In this document: in pieces, positions 44,096-52,205 of the stretch | How positions within the stretch are numbered: position 1 is the stretch's first letter | Layout of the letters: each line of letters starts with the position of its first letter | Origin: Streptomyces sannanensis | Lineage (GTDB): Bacteria; Actinomycetota; Actinomycetes; Streptomycetales; Streptomycetaceae | Direction of reading: 5' to 3' | Assembly (NCBI RefSeq): GCF_039536205.1 | Contig: NZ_BAAAYL010000001.1 | Coordinates: 1,736,001 to 1,800,000 of the forward strand | DNA: 64,000 nucleotides | The notes under the pieces: generated by a model | Told to the model about the DNA's origin: nothing | Databases searched by the model: none | Seen by the model: only the letters and a program-made list of their open reading frames with translations | Translations under genes and position numbers: made by a program

Positions 44096-44117
44096 GTTCA
44101 CTTCTCTTTCATTTCTG
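44096..44117 (+). promoter_or_regulatory. possible PHO-box-like direct repeats
   Basis: GTTCACTTCTC and TTTCATTTCTG are adjacent 11 nt units resembling the GTTCACC-type direct repeats bound by PhoP in Streptomyces, in an AT-richer stretch about 70 bp upstream of the metalloprotease start. The second unit is a weak match, so this is tentative. Confidence 0.3.
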
Positions 44118-44185
44118 ACATGGCCACGTAATCTCCCCGACGGTGCGAGGAAGTACCTCCCCCACACCCCCACGAGGAGTCACCA

Positions 44186-45172
44186 ATGCGTGCTCTTGTC
44201 CGTATATCGCCGCGTCTGCGCAACCGTGCGCTCGGAACGGCACTCATGGCCGGAACTCTGGCCCTTGCCCCACTCTCCGCGCCCAGCGGCATCGCCGCCG
44301 CCCAGGCGCCGGCCTCCGCCGAGAAGTGCGCCGAGGACACCAGCGCCGTTGCCCGTAAGGCCCGCCCGACCGGCACCGACCATGCCGCCGAGCCCAACGA
44401 GGTCACCGAGGCCAAGGCCAAGGCCATGGACGCGGACCTGAAGAAGAGACTGGAGGCCAAGCGCTCGGCCGGCCAGGGCGCCACCCTCGCCGCCGTGACG
44501 ACCATCCCGGTCTACTTCCACGTCGTCCACGACGGCACGACCGGAAAGCTCTCTGCCACCGCGATCAACAACCAGATGGCGGTCCTCAACGCCGCCTACG
44601 GCGGCCAGGGCACCGGCAATGCCAACGCCAACTACCAGTTCACCCTGGCGGGCACGGACTACACGAACAACGCCGCCTGGTACAACCTCTCGTCCGGCTC
44701 CACCGCCGAGAAGAACATGAAGGCCGCGCTCCGCAAGGGCGGCGCCGGCGCGCTGAACGTCTACACCGCCAACCTCGGCGGCGGCCTGCTCGGCTGGGCC
44801 ACCTTCCCCAGCTCCTACAAGTCCGCCCCGACCATGGACGGCGTCGTCATCCTCGACTCCTCGCTGCCCGGCGGCTCCGCCACCAACTACAACGAGGGCG
44901 ACACCGCCACCCACGAGGTCGGCCACTGGATGGGCCTGTACCACACCTTCCAGGGCGGCTGCACGGGCAACGGCGACTACGTGGCCGACACCCCGGCCGA
45001 GTCGAGCCCCGCGTACCAGTGTCCGACGGGCCGCGACTCGTGCGCCAGCAAGGCGGGCGTCGACCCGATCCACAATTTTATGGACTATACGTACGACAGC
45101 TGCATGTACCAGTTCACCGCTGGTCAGGTGCAGCGCATGAGTGACAGCTGGCTGGCCTACCGCGCAGCCTGA
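44186..45172 (+). CDS. secreted zinc metalloprotease (M43 family)
   Basis: The 328-residue protein has a Sec signal peptide ([26 protein letters not shown] region, cleavage near residue 40) and a propeptide. The catalytic domain contains the extended zinc motif [11 protein letters not shown] and a downstream Met-turn in [12 protein letters not shown]. Disulfide cysteines surround [12 protein letters not shown]. This fits pappalysin/cytophagalysin-type M43 proteases. GAGGAG precedes the ATG at 44186. It is probably an extracellular protease for protein scavenging or development. Confidence 0.92.
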   Translation: MRALVRISPRLRNRALGTALMAGTLALAPLSAPSGIAAAQAPASAEKCAEDTSAVARKARPTGTDHAAEPNEVTEAKAKAMDADLKKRLEAKRSAGQGATLAAVTTIPVYFHVVHDGTTGKLSATAINNQMAVLNAAYGGQGTGNANANYQFTLAGTDYTNNAAWYNLSSGSTAEKNMKAALRKGGAGALNVYTANLGGGLLGWATFPSSYKSAPTMDGVVILDSSLPGGSATNYNEGDTATHEVGHWMGLYHTFQGGCTGNGDYVADTPAESSPAYQCPTGRDSCASKAGVDPIHNFMDYTYDSCMYQFTAGQVQRMSDSWLAYRAA

Positions 45173-45183
45173 TCGAATCGATT

Positions 45184-45221
45184 CCGCCCGTGTCGACGTG
45201 ACTTCCCGTCGGCACGGGCGG
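45184..45221 (+). terminator. metalloprotease terminator
   Basis: CCGCCCGTGTCGACG (45184-45198) pairs with CGTCGGCACGGGCGG (45207-45221) with one mismatch, 12 bp after the stop codon. Confidence 0.8.
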
Positions 45222-45363
45222 TTCCGCGTATGAACCGCTTCCCGCGCAGGCGATCCGCCGGCGCGTACACACCCGAGGCCTGCCCGAGGGCTACGTCTAC
45301 CAGCGCGAAACCGTAACCGAGGCCAGGTGGACCGATGAACTCCCTCAGGAGATGAAAGACTGA
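45199..45363 (+). pseudogene. coding fragment, C-terminal end of an unknown protein
   Basis: One frame stays open from the stop near 45196 to TGA 45361-45363 and reads like a real protein end: YEPLPAQAIRRRVHTRGLPEG, then YVYQRETVTEARWTDELPQ, then EMKD. There is no start codon or ribosome site, and it abuts the TnpB element. It is probably a truncated gene whose 5' part was lost. I do not recognise the family. Confidence 0.35.
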
Positions 45364-45384
45364 CAGGGCCGAAGAAGCACGACA

Positions 45385-45561
45385 TTGACCTCCTCCATCG
45401 TCCTGAAGGGCGAGGATTCTCCGTCTGTGGGTGGTCCTCATAGGTGAGGACCACCCACTACGGATGGGTTCCTGACTCCTCCCCACGCGAGGTGGGGGTT
45501 GTGCGCGCTGCCGGGCTGCTGCCTGGTCTTACGTGCGCTCCGCAGGCGTTTACCGCCGCCG
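45385..45561 (-). ncRNA. putative right end / guide-RNA (omega-RNA) region of the TnpB element
   Basis: Downstream of tnpB (toward lower coordinates) are a perfect 14 bp hairpin, GTGGGTGGTCCTCA and TGAGGACCACCCAC at 45427-45458, then a smaller hairpin at 45398-45413 (TCGTCC-TGAA-GGGCGA) with the CGTCCTGAAGG...GAGGATTCT context typical of IS200/IS605 right ends. On the minus strand a TCAA occurs at 45388-45385, where such ends are often cleaved. TnpB guide RNAs normally arise here. The boundaries are inferred. Confidence 0.5.
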
Positions 45562-46785
45562 TTACCGGCGTCGGGCCCCAGGTCCTGGGGTGGATGGTGC
45601 TGCCGCCGCGAGGATGCGGCGGCCTTCGTATCGGACGTTCTTGCCCGCGTTGAAGTCCCGGTCGTGCCGGGTGCCGCAGTTCGGGCACGTCCACTGCCGG
45701 ACATGGAGCGGCTTGGGTCCGTCGCGGTGTCCGCAGGCGGAACATATCTGAGAGCTGGGGAAGCCCCGGGCGACTTTGGCGAAGGAGCGTCCGCGCCGGA
45801 TCGCCTTGTACTCGCAGAACATCACGAACTGTGCCCAGCCCGCGTCGTGCACGCTCTTGGCCAGTCGGGTACGCGCCAGTCCACACACGTTCAGGGTCTC
45901 GGTGAAGACGGCTTGGTTCTCGCTCGTCAGCTTGTGAGACCACTGGTGATGGAAGTTGCGGCGCGCATCCGCCACGGCGGCGTGTGCGCGGGCGACCCTG
46001 ATCCGGGCCTTGTCCCGGTTGCTGCTGCCCTTCTTTTTCCGCGACAGCTCACGCTGCCGCTTCTTCAGCTTCTTCTCCGCCCGGCGCAGGTACTTCGGCG
46101 AGGCGATGTGCGAGCCGTCCGCGAGCACGGCAAACCGGGTCAGGCCCAGGTCGATGCCCTGGTCGCCGTCGGTGGGCGAAAGGATGTCGGCGGCGGGGTC
46201 GGTCTCCACTACGAAGCTCGCCCAGTACCGGCCGGAACGGTCCTTGACCAGCGTCACCGAGCTGGGTTCGGACGGCAGATCACGGGTCCACTTCACCTTG
46301 AGGCCGCCGATTTTCGGCAACCTCAGCTTGCCGTCCTCGGTGATCGACCACCGGTCGGAACGGGTGAACCGGGCAGCCTGCCGGTTGTCCTTGCGGGACT
46401 TGAACCTCGGCGGGGCAACCTTCGGTCCCTTCCGCTTGCCGGTCTTGGAATCCTCGTGCGCCTTCCACGCCGCGTCCAGATCCCGGAGGGTCTGCTGGAG
46501 AACGCCGACCGGCGCATCGATGAGGAACACCCGCTCGGGGGTCTTCTTCGCCTCGGTGATCAGCGTCTTGGCCAGGCCCGGACTCTTCGGCACCAACTGG
46601 TACGGGCCGTGGGCGAGCCGGTCCTTCGGATTCCCGAGCAGCTTGTTCGACGCCTTGACCGGCTTGATCCGGGCCAACGCATCGTTCCAGACCACACGCC
46701 TGCACCCGAACACCCTGGCCGCGCGAATGCGCTGACCGGGCGTCGGGTAGACGCGGAACTGGTAACGAAGCTGCACGACGACCAC
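45562..46785 (-). CDS. tnpB: TnpB (IS200/IS605 OrfB) RNA-guided nuclease
   Basis: The 407-residue protein begins QLRYQFRVYPTPGQ, a canonical TnpB N-terminus. The RuvC-like triad appears intact: Asp in DQGIDLGLTRFAVLADG, Glu in VFTETLNVCGL, and Asp in RHDRDFNAGKNV. The zinc ribbon has CSACGHRDG and CPNCGTRHD. No tnpA transposase lies nearby, so it is a stand-alone (IS1341-type) element. TnpB nucleases cut DNA next to a short motif using a guide from their own right end. This one looks functional. Confidence 0.92.
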   Translation of the reverse strand: MVVVQLRYQFRVYPTPGQRIRAARVFGCRRVVWNDALARIKPVKASNKLLGNPKDRLAHGPYQLVPKSPGLAKTLITEAKKTPERVFLIDAPVGVLQQTLRDLDAAWKAHEDSKTGKRKGPKVAPPRFKSRKDNRQAARFTRSDRWSITEDGKLRLPKIGGLKVKWTRDLPSEPSSVTLVKDRSGRYWASFVVETDPAADILSPTDGDQGIDLGLTRFAVLADGSHIASPKYLRRAEKKLKKRQRELSRKKKGSSNRDKARIRVARAHAAVADARRNFHHQWSHKLTSENQAVFTETLNVCGLARTRLAKSVHDAGWAQFVMFCEYKAIRRGRSFAKVARGFPSSQICSACGHRDGPKPLHVRQWTCPNCGTRHDRDFNAGKNVRYEGRRILAAAAPSTPGPGARRR

Positions 46786-47029
46786 CCTAGTCGGCGGGTC
46801 TGACAGTGAGGATGTCCTTGGCGTCGTTCGGGGGTCTGACTCCGGGTCTGACTGACGTTTCGGCTGTCCGTCTGTTGAATTGTCGGCCGCCGGGCGACGC
46901 CACCGCGTGTGCTCGCGGGTGTCCGTGACCTCATAGGAGCTTGGCCACCAGCCTCATCACTGTCTTGTCCGTCGGCCCGGGCAGCACACGCTGATCCGGT
47001 GCCCATACGGAAGGACGGCAAAGCCGAGC
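46786..47029. other. non-coding gap between tnpB and IS110 transposase
   Basis: About 240 bp with no ORF. It should contain the TnpB element's left end and the IS110 left end. ATAGGAGCTT at 46933-46942 recurs at 48669-48678. Repeated GGGTCTGACT words lie near 46790-46855. Confidence 0.5.
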
Positions 47030-48103
47030 ATGACAACGCCCGAGATAGCGGTGATCGGCGGTATCGACACTCACACGGACGTCCACCAAGCCGCAGTGAT
47101 CGACTCGGTCGGCCGCCACCTGGACACGCAGCCGTTCGAAACGAACTCGGCCGGCTACGAACAGCTGCTGGCCTGGCTGCGTGCTCAGGGTGACGTCATC
47201 GCGGTCGGGATGGAGGGCACCAGCGCCTACGGCGCCGAACTCGCCCGGTTCCTGACCGCCAGCGGCATCACGGTCGTCGAGGTCGACCGGCCGGACCGAA
47301 AGGCCCGGCGGGCCCACGGCAAGTCCGATCCGATCGATGCCTATGCGGCGGCCACCGCGGTCCTGTCCGGCCGCGCGAGCGGAACACCGAAGAGCCGGGA
47401 CGGGATCGTGGAAGCGATCCGCGCCCTGCGCGTGGTCCGCAAGCGCGCCGTCAAGGCCCGGACGCAGACCATCAACCAGATCCGCTCTCTGATGGTCACC
47501 GCGCCCTCCGCCCTGCGGGACAAGCTTCGGGGGCTGCCCACCGGCTTGCTGATCGGCACCCTCGCCCGGACCCGGCCGACTGGTGACCTCGCGGACCCGG
47601 CCTGCGCGGCCAAGACAGCGCTCCGCCGCCTGGCCCGGCGCCACCAGGCCCTGCAACAAGAAATCAAAGAGGCTGACGCGGACCTCGCACCCCTCGTGAG
47701 ACGAGCCGCTCCCAGCCTTGTCGCCCTGCCCGGAGTGGGAACGGAGACGGCTGGCCAGCTGCTGATCACCGCGGGAGACAACCCCGACCCGCTCCGGTCC
47801 GAAGCGTCCTTCGCCCACCTGTGCGCCGCGGCCCCGGTCCCGGCCTCGTCCGGCCGCACCAACTGCCATCGCATCAACCGCGGCGGAGACCGGCACGCCA
47901 ACAGCGCCCTCTACACCATCGTCCTGGTCCGCATGCAGTATGACCAGCGAACACGGGACTACGTGGCCAGACGCAAGGCCGAGGGTATGTCCGCCAAGGA
48001 CATCATGCGGTGCCTCGAGAGGTTCGTTGCCCGCGAGGTCTACAGGCACCTGACGAGCACCAGTACCGTGAGCACGGCAGGCTCGGCCGGAGCCAGATCA
48101 TGA
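47030..48103 (+). CDS. IS110 family transposase (DEDD recombinase)
   Basis: The 357-residue protein has the N-terminal RuvC-like DEDD domain (GGIDTHTDVHQAAVID, VGMEGTSAYGAELARFL, GKSDPIDAYAAATA) and the C-terminal Transposase_20 domain (LPGVGTETAGQLL, RGGDRHANSALYTIVLVRM with the likely catalytic Ser in ANSALY). IS110 enzymes are guided by a bridge RNA encoded in non-coding element DNA. Only ~90-240 bp are available on the left. The stop overlaps the convergent SMI1 gene by 6 nt. There are no inverted ends, as expected. Confidence 0.92.
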   Translation: MTTPEIAVIGGIDTHTDVHQAAVIDSVGRHLDTQPFETNSAGYEQLLAWLRAQGDVIAVGMEGTSAYGAELARFLTASGITVVEVDRPDRKARRAHGKSDPIDAYAAATAVLSGRASGTPKSRDGIVEAIRALRVVRKRAVKARTQTINQIRSLMVTAPSALRDKLRGLPTGLLIGTLARTRPTGDLADPACAAKTALRRLARRHQALQQEIKEADADLAPLVRRAAPSLVALPGVGTETAGQLLITAGDNPDPLRSEASFAHLCAAAPVPASSGRTNCHRINRGGDRHANSALYTIVLVRMQYDQRTRDYVARRKAEGMSAKDIMRCLERFVAREVYRHLTSTSTVSTAGSAGARS

Positions 48104-48628
48104 CGCCGACGGGTTGCCGTCCGTGTGATCGAGATCGAGCGACGCGGCCGAAGTCAGTCGCTCGACGAACGCCTGGAAGTCCGCAGCCAGCGGGAGCTCC
48201 GTGCTGTCGTCCACGTCGAACCAGGTCACGGACGGCTCCTCGTCCTTCCCGCAGGCCCGGTAGTCGAGAGCAATCCAGCAGTGACCATCCCCGGACAGCA
48301 GAACCAGGGGCGAAGGCAGACCCCACTCCTCAACCAAGTAGGCCGTGTCCAGCAGCGACAACTGGCCGTCGTGACGACCGATACCCATCATCTCGTCGAG
48401 CGGCACATAATTCTCGCTCCACGACGTCGGCACATCGGTCGGGAACGCGTTCCACGCGTCCGCCACCACACCGCCGTTCTGGACCCACAGGATCTCCAGC
48501 AACGAAGCCGGCAGGCGGACACCGAGCCGACGCTCGGCGTCCTCAACGACCGCGTCGGTCAACGGTGGCTGAACCCCATACAGCCCCTCGCCCCAGAACG
48601 TCGCCTTGACCTCATCAAACCCCGCCAC
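48098..48628 (-). CDS. SMI1/KNR4 family protein
   Basis: The 176-residue protein shows SMI1/KNR4 features: AERRLGVRLPASLLEILWVQNGG (read as VRLPASLLEILWVQNGG), PLDEMMGIGRHDG, LLSGDGHCWIALDYRACG and a C-terminal FQAFVERLTSAAS. Such proteins are often immunity proteins against polymorphic toxins, but no toxin gene is adjacent here. It converges on the IS110 transposase. It may be a stranded immunity gene or cargo. Confidence 0.87.
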   Translation of the reverse strand: MAGFDEVKATFWGEGLYGVQPPLTDAVVEDAERRLGVRLPASLLEILWVQNGGVVADAWNAFPTDVPTSWSENYVPLDEMMGIGRHDGQLSLLDTAYLVEEWGLPSPLVLLSGDGHCWIALDYRACGKDEEPSVTWFDVDDSTELPLAADFQAFVERLTSAASLDLDHTDGNPSAS

Positions 48629-48735
48629 GAACGCATCCTACGGACCCAACCCACGGGCTTGACGATCTATAGGAGCTTCAACACGGCACGTCCGCTCTAA
48701 CCTACTGGTCAGAGCAGTATTGAGAAGCGATTCCC

Positions 48736-48755
48736 TACCGGGCTGAAGCCCGGTA
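48736..48755. repeat. orphan hairpin resembling an IS200/IS605 end
   Basis: TACCGGGCT and AGCCCGGTA pair perfectly around GA, in the sequence context GATTCCC-hairpin-CTCCCTCG, reminiscent of palindromic IS605 right ends. There is no transposase in the 200 bp gap 48629-48840. Confidence 0.45.
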
Positions 48756-48840
48756 CTCCCTCGCTAGAACCTAGTGGCAGACCGGCGCGGGCCTGACCGA
48801 GCGTCATCCGGCTGAGCAACCGGCAGCCGCCAGGCCACCG

Positions 48841-49410
48841 CTAGAGCGAGTCCAGGAAGGCCAGTGCGGTCTTCCAGGTCTGCTCGGCGGCGGCCTCGTC
48901 GTAGTCCGGCAGCGCGGAGTCGGTGTAGACGTGTCCGGCGCCCGGGTAGCGGTGGATCTCCACTTCGGCACCGGCCCGCTGCATCTGCAGGTACCAGGTG
49001 TTCAGCCAGTCGTGTGGCTCGAAAACATCGGGATCCGCGACATGCAGCTGTACGGGCAGCTCGTCCACGGACGCGTTCGCGGCGATGTCCGACGTGCCGT
49101 GCAGAAGCAGCAGACCGCGGGCCTTCTCGTCGCCCAGGGCGAGGTTCTGCGCGATCGCGCCGCCCAGCGAGAAACCGGCGTACACCAGACCGCGCTCCGA
49201 GTAGGGGGCGGCGGCGAGGATCGCGCGGCGCAGCAGTTCCTCCCTGCCGATCTCGTCCTTGAACGCCAGGGCCTCCTCGAGGGTGTCGAAGGTGCGCCCC
49301 TCGAAGAGGTCTGGGGTCCGCACCTCGTGCCCGGCGGCCCGCAGCCGGTCGGCGGCCTCGTGTACCGCCGGGCGCAGACCATAGGTCGAATGGAAAAGGA
49401 TGATGTTCAT
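48841..49410 (-). CDS. dienelactone hydrolase family protein
   Basis: The 189-residue alpha/beta hydrolase has its nucleophile in YAGFSLGGAIAQNLAL (Ser; DLH proper has Cys), a likely acid in HVADPDVFEPHDW, and the His in YPGAGHVYTD. The ATG at 49410 (MNIILFHSTYGL) is clear. The natural ester or lactone substrate is unknown. It is divergent from the MscS gene, 30 bp away. Confidence 0.88.
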   Translation of the reverse strand: MNIILFHSTYGLRPAVHEAADRLRAAGHEVRTPDLFEGRTFDTLEEALAFKDEIGREELLRRAILAAAPYSERGLVYAGFSLGGAIAQNLALGDEKARGLLLLHGTSDIAANASVDELPVQLHVADPDVFEPHDWLNTWYLQMQRAGAEVEIHRYPGAGHVYTDSALPDYDEAAAEQTWKTALAFLDSL

Positions 49411-49440
49411 GCGGCCATCGTGCCAGTTACGGTCTGGCGT

Positions 49441-50472
49441 ATGGAGAACGTGCTGCGTCCGTTGATCGTGATCGGCGGTTCGGTCCTGCTGACGCTGGCC
49501 GTCGGCTGGCTGGCGGGCCTGCTGCTCCGGCGCGCCGCCACCCGGCACAGCGAGACCCCGCTGTGGGGGCTGCTGCGCAACTGCCGCCCTCCGCTCCAAC
49601 TCGTCCTTCTCACGGCACTGCTGCTGGGCACCTACCGGCAGGCGCGGGTGCTGGAGGAGCAGCGGGCCGGGATCGGGCACTTCCTCACCCTGGTGCTGAT
49701 CGGGGCGACCGCCTGGCTGGTCGACCGGATCGTGGTGGCCGTCGTCGAGTCCACGTACACCCGGTACGCCGCCGGGGCCACGGACGAGGCCCGGGTGCGG
49801 CGGGTCCGTACCCAGGTGACGCTCATCCAGCGGGTGGTGACGGCGATCGCCGTGGTGGTCGCGATCGCGGCGATGCTGCTGACCTTCCCTCCGATGCGGA
49901 CCATCGGCGCCTCGGTGCTCGCCTCGGCCGGTGTGCTGGGCATCGTCGCCGGCATCGCCGCGCAGTCCACGCTGGGCAACCTCTTTGCCGGACTGCAGAT
50001 CGCCTTCGGCGACATGGTGCGGATCGGGGACGTGGTGGTCGTGGACGGCGAGTGGGGCACGGTCGAGGAGATCACGCTGACCTTCCTGACCGTGCGGACC
50101 TGGGACGAGCGCCGGATCACCATGCCGGTGTCGTACTTCACCAGCAAACCCTTCGAGAACTGGTCGCGCGGCGGTGTGCAGATGACCGGCACGGTCTTCT
50201 GCCACCTGGACCACGCGGCGCCCGTGGAGCTGATGCGTGAACACCTCCCCGACATCCTGCGCGAATGCCCGGCCTGGGACGGTCGCGACTGGAGCCTCGC
50301 CGTCACGGACGCCACACCGAGCACCCTGGTGATACGTGCCGTGGTGACCGCGAAGGATCCCGATGACCTGTGGACGGTGCGCTGCACCGTACGGGAGCGG
50401 ATGCTGGCGTGGCTCACCGAGCACCATCCGGACGCGCTGCCGCACCTGGCGCCGCCGGCCGGCCGCGGTTGA
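49441..50472 (+). CDS. small-conductance mechanosensitive channel (MscS family)
   Basis: The 343-residue protein has four to five membrane helices followed by the MscS core: ASAGVLGIVAGIAAQSTLGNLFAGLQIAF (read as LGIVAGIAAQSTLGNLFAG) is the pore helix, then the beta domain GDVVVVDGEWGTVEEITL and the RRITMPVSYFTSKPFENWSR segment. It opens under membrane tension to release solutes on osmotic downshift. Confidence 0.9.
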   Translation: MENVLRPLIVIGGSVLLTLAVGWLAGLLLRRAATRHSETPLWGLLRNCRPPLQLVLLTALLLGTYRQARVLEEQRAGIGHFLTLVLIGATAWLVDRIVVAVVESTYTRYAAGATDEARVRRVRTQVTLIQRVVTAIAVVVAIAAMLLTFPPMRTIGASVLASAGVLGIVAGIAAQSTLGNLFAGLQIAFGDMVRIGDVVVVDGEWGTVEEITLTFLTVRTWDERRITMPVSYFTSKPFENWSRGGVQMTGTVFCHLDHAAPVELMREHLPDILRECPAWDGRDWSLAVTDATPSTLVIRAVVTAKDPDDLWTVRCTVRERMLAWLTEHHPDALPHLAPPAGRG

Positions 50473-50493
50473 GGCCGGCGGAAGCCGCCCCTT

Positions 50494-52080
50494 TCAGCGC
50501 AGGCTGCGGACGTCGAGGTGACGCAGTACGCGGTCGACGACCTCCGGGTCCTTGCCCGGTTCGCTGCGGGCCGCGAGCACCTCGTGGCGAGCCGCCGAGA
50601 GCAGTTCACGCTGGATGCGCTGCATCAGCCTGTTCCTGGCCTGCCGTTGCACGTGCGCCTCGCGGCGCTCCTCGTCGACCATGTCGGGGCTGATCCTCGC
50701 CCCGATGTCGTACGCCCTGCGCACCAGCTGCTCGGTGATCTCCTCGGGGATGTCCTCGGCCTCGGCGATCTCCATGAGCCTGTGCTTCGCGGCCCTGGCG
50801 GCGCGGACGGCGAGTTCGCGCTCCAGTGCGCGCTCGACGTCCGTGTCGGCGCGTACACCGAGTTTCCGGACCAGCCAGGGCAGGGTGAGCCCCTGGCAGA
50901 CGAGCGTGGAGAGGATGACCCCGAAGGCGATGAAGATGATCTCCTCGCGGCCGGGGAAGGGCGTGCCGTCGGCCTTCTTCAGCGGAATGGCGAGTGCCAG
51001 TGCCACGGAGACCACACCGCGCATGCCGGACCACCACATGACGACGGTTTCCTGCCAGCTGACCGGGATCTCCTCGTCGACGTCGCGCCGGGTGTGCAGC
51101 CGTTCGGCGAGCCAGGTGGCGGGCAGCAGCCACAGCAGCCGTACGCCGATAACAACCGCTACGACCGCCGCCGCCCAGCCGGTCATCTCGGCCGCGTGGC
51201 CGGTGGCGGCGCCGACGACGTTGTGCAGTTCGAGGCCGATCAGCCCGAAGGCGACCCCGGTGACCAGGGTGTCGACGATCTGCCAGAAGGTGTGCCCGGC
51301 GAGGCGCCCCAGGACGTCGTCGGCGTCCACGGCGTGTTCGGCGAGGAAGAGGGCGGTGGTGAGGACGGCGAGCACACCGGAGCCGAGGAGTTCCTCGGCC
51401 AGTACGTAGCTGACGAACGGCACGAGGAGGGTGAGGCCGATCTGGAGGGTCGCGTCGCCGAGCAGTCCGAGGAGCCGGTTGGAGATCCAGCCGAGTGCCA
51501 GGCCGACCACCACGGCCACCCCCGCGGAGAGGGCCAGTTCTCCCAGGGCCGTTCCCCAGGAGAAGGTCCCGCCCACCACCACGGCGATCGCGACGCGGTA
51601 CAGCACGATGGCTGTCACATCGTTGAAGAGCCCTTCGCCCTCCAGGATCGACACCAGTCGGCGCGGCAGCCCGAGCGATCCGGCGACCGCGGTCGCCGCG
51701 ATGGGGTCGGGCGGTGCCACGAGCGCGCCGAGAGCCACGGCCGCGGCGATCGGCAGTCCTGGTACGACGGCGTGCGCGACGACGGCGACGGCGGCCGTGG
51801 TGATGAAGACGAGGGCGACCGCGAGCAGGAAGATCGGCCGTCGGTTGGCCACGAACTGTCTCCAGGAGGTGCGCTGTACGGCGGCGTAGAGCAGCGGGGG
51901 CAGCACCAGCGGAAGGATGTAGTCCGGATTGATCTGGACGTTCGGCACGAACGGCAGCAGCGCGAGCACGATTCCGGCGATCGTCATCAGCACGGGCGCG
52001 GGCAGCCCCAGCCGGTCCCCCAGCGGTACGGTGACCAGGGCCCCGAGCAGCAGTACGAACAGCAGCGCCATTTGCTCCAC
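50494..52080 (-). CDS. Na+/H+ antiporter (CPA1/NhaP type)
   Basis: The 528-residue protein has ~12 helices. Ion-binding motifs include ALVAPPDPIAATAVAGSLGLPRRL (read as APPDPIAATAVAGSLGLP), GEGLFNDVTAIVLYRVA with the conserved Asp, and WWSGMRGVVSVALALAIP. A ~90-residue cytoplasmic C-terminus rich in charged residues follows. The start is GTG 52080 (MEQMALLF); ATG 52071 is an alternative with a better-spaced GGAG. It exchanges Na+ or K+ for H+. Confidence 0.88.
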   Translation of the reverse strand: MEQMALLFVLLLGALVTVPLGDRLGLPAPVLMTIAGIVLALLPFVPNVQINPDYILPLVLPPLLYAAVQRTSWRQFVANRRPIFLLAVALVFITTAAVAVVAHAVVPGLPIAAAVALGALVAPPDPIAATAVAGSLGLPRRLVSILEGEGLFNDVTAIVLYRVAIAVVVGGTFSWGTALGELALSAGVAVVVGLALGWISNRLLGLLGDATLQIGLTLLVPFVSYVLAEELLGSGVLAVLTTALFLAEHAVDADDVLGRLAGHTFWQIVDTLVTGVAFGLIGLELHNVVGAATGHAAEMTGWAAAVVAVVIGVRLLWLLPATWLAERLHTRRDVDEEIPVSWQETVVMWWSGMRGVVSVALALAIPLKKADGTPFPGREEIIFIAFGVILSTLVCQGLTLPWLVRKLGVRADTDVERALERELAVRAARAAKHRLMEIAEAEDIPEEITEQLVRRAYDIGARISPDMVDEERREAHVQRQARNRLMQRIQRELLSAARHEVLAARSEPGKDPEVVDRVLRHLDVRSLR

Positions 52081-52136
52081 GCCGCAAGCGTGCCCCGCCG
52101 CGCCCCCCGACGCGGGGCTGCCGCGCCGGACACCCC

Positions 52137-52205
52137 CTAGAGCACGCGGCGCATCGCGCGGTCGGCGGCGTCGGCCGCCGACCGTACGTCGAAGGGGTCG
52201 GTCAC
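52137..52205 (-). CDS. possible 22-residue peptide coupled to rluD
   Basis: A GTG overlapping the rluD stop (GTGA) opens a 22-codon frame, [20 protein letters not shown] then VL, ending in TAG. Its position and coupling are gene-like, but its length suggests either a truncated gene start or chance. No known family is recognised. Confidence 0.3.
   Translation of the reverse strand: MTDPFDVRSAADAADRAMRRVL

Noticed and set aside
46280..46705. Antisense-frame ORF within tnpB as an anti-nuclease gene
   Set aside because: It is on the same strand in another frame, without a start signal and with low-complexity composition; nothing supports expression.
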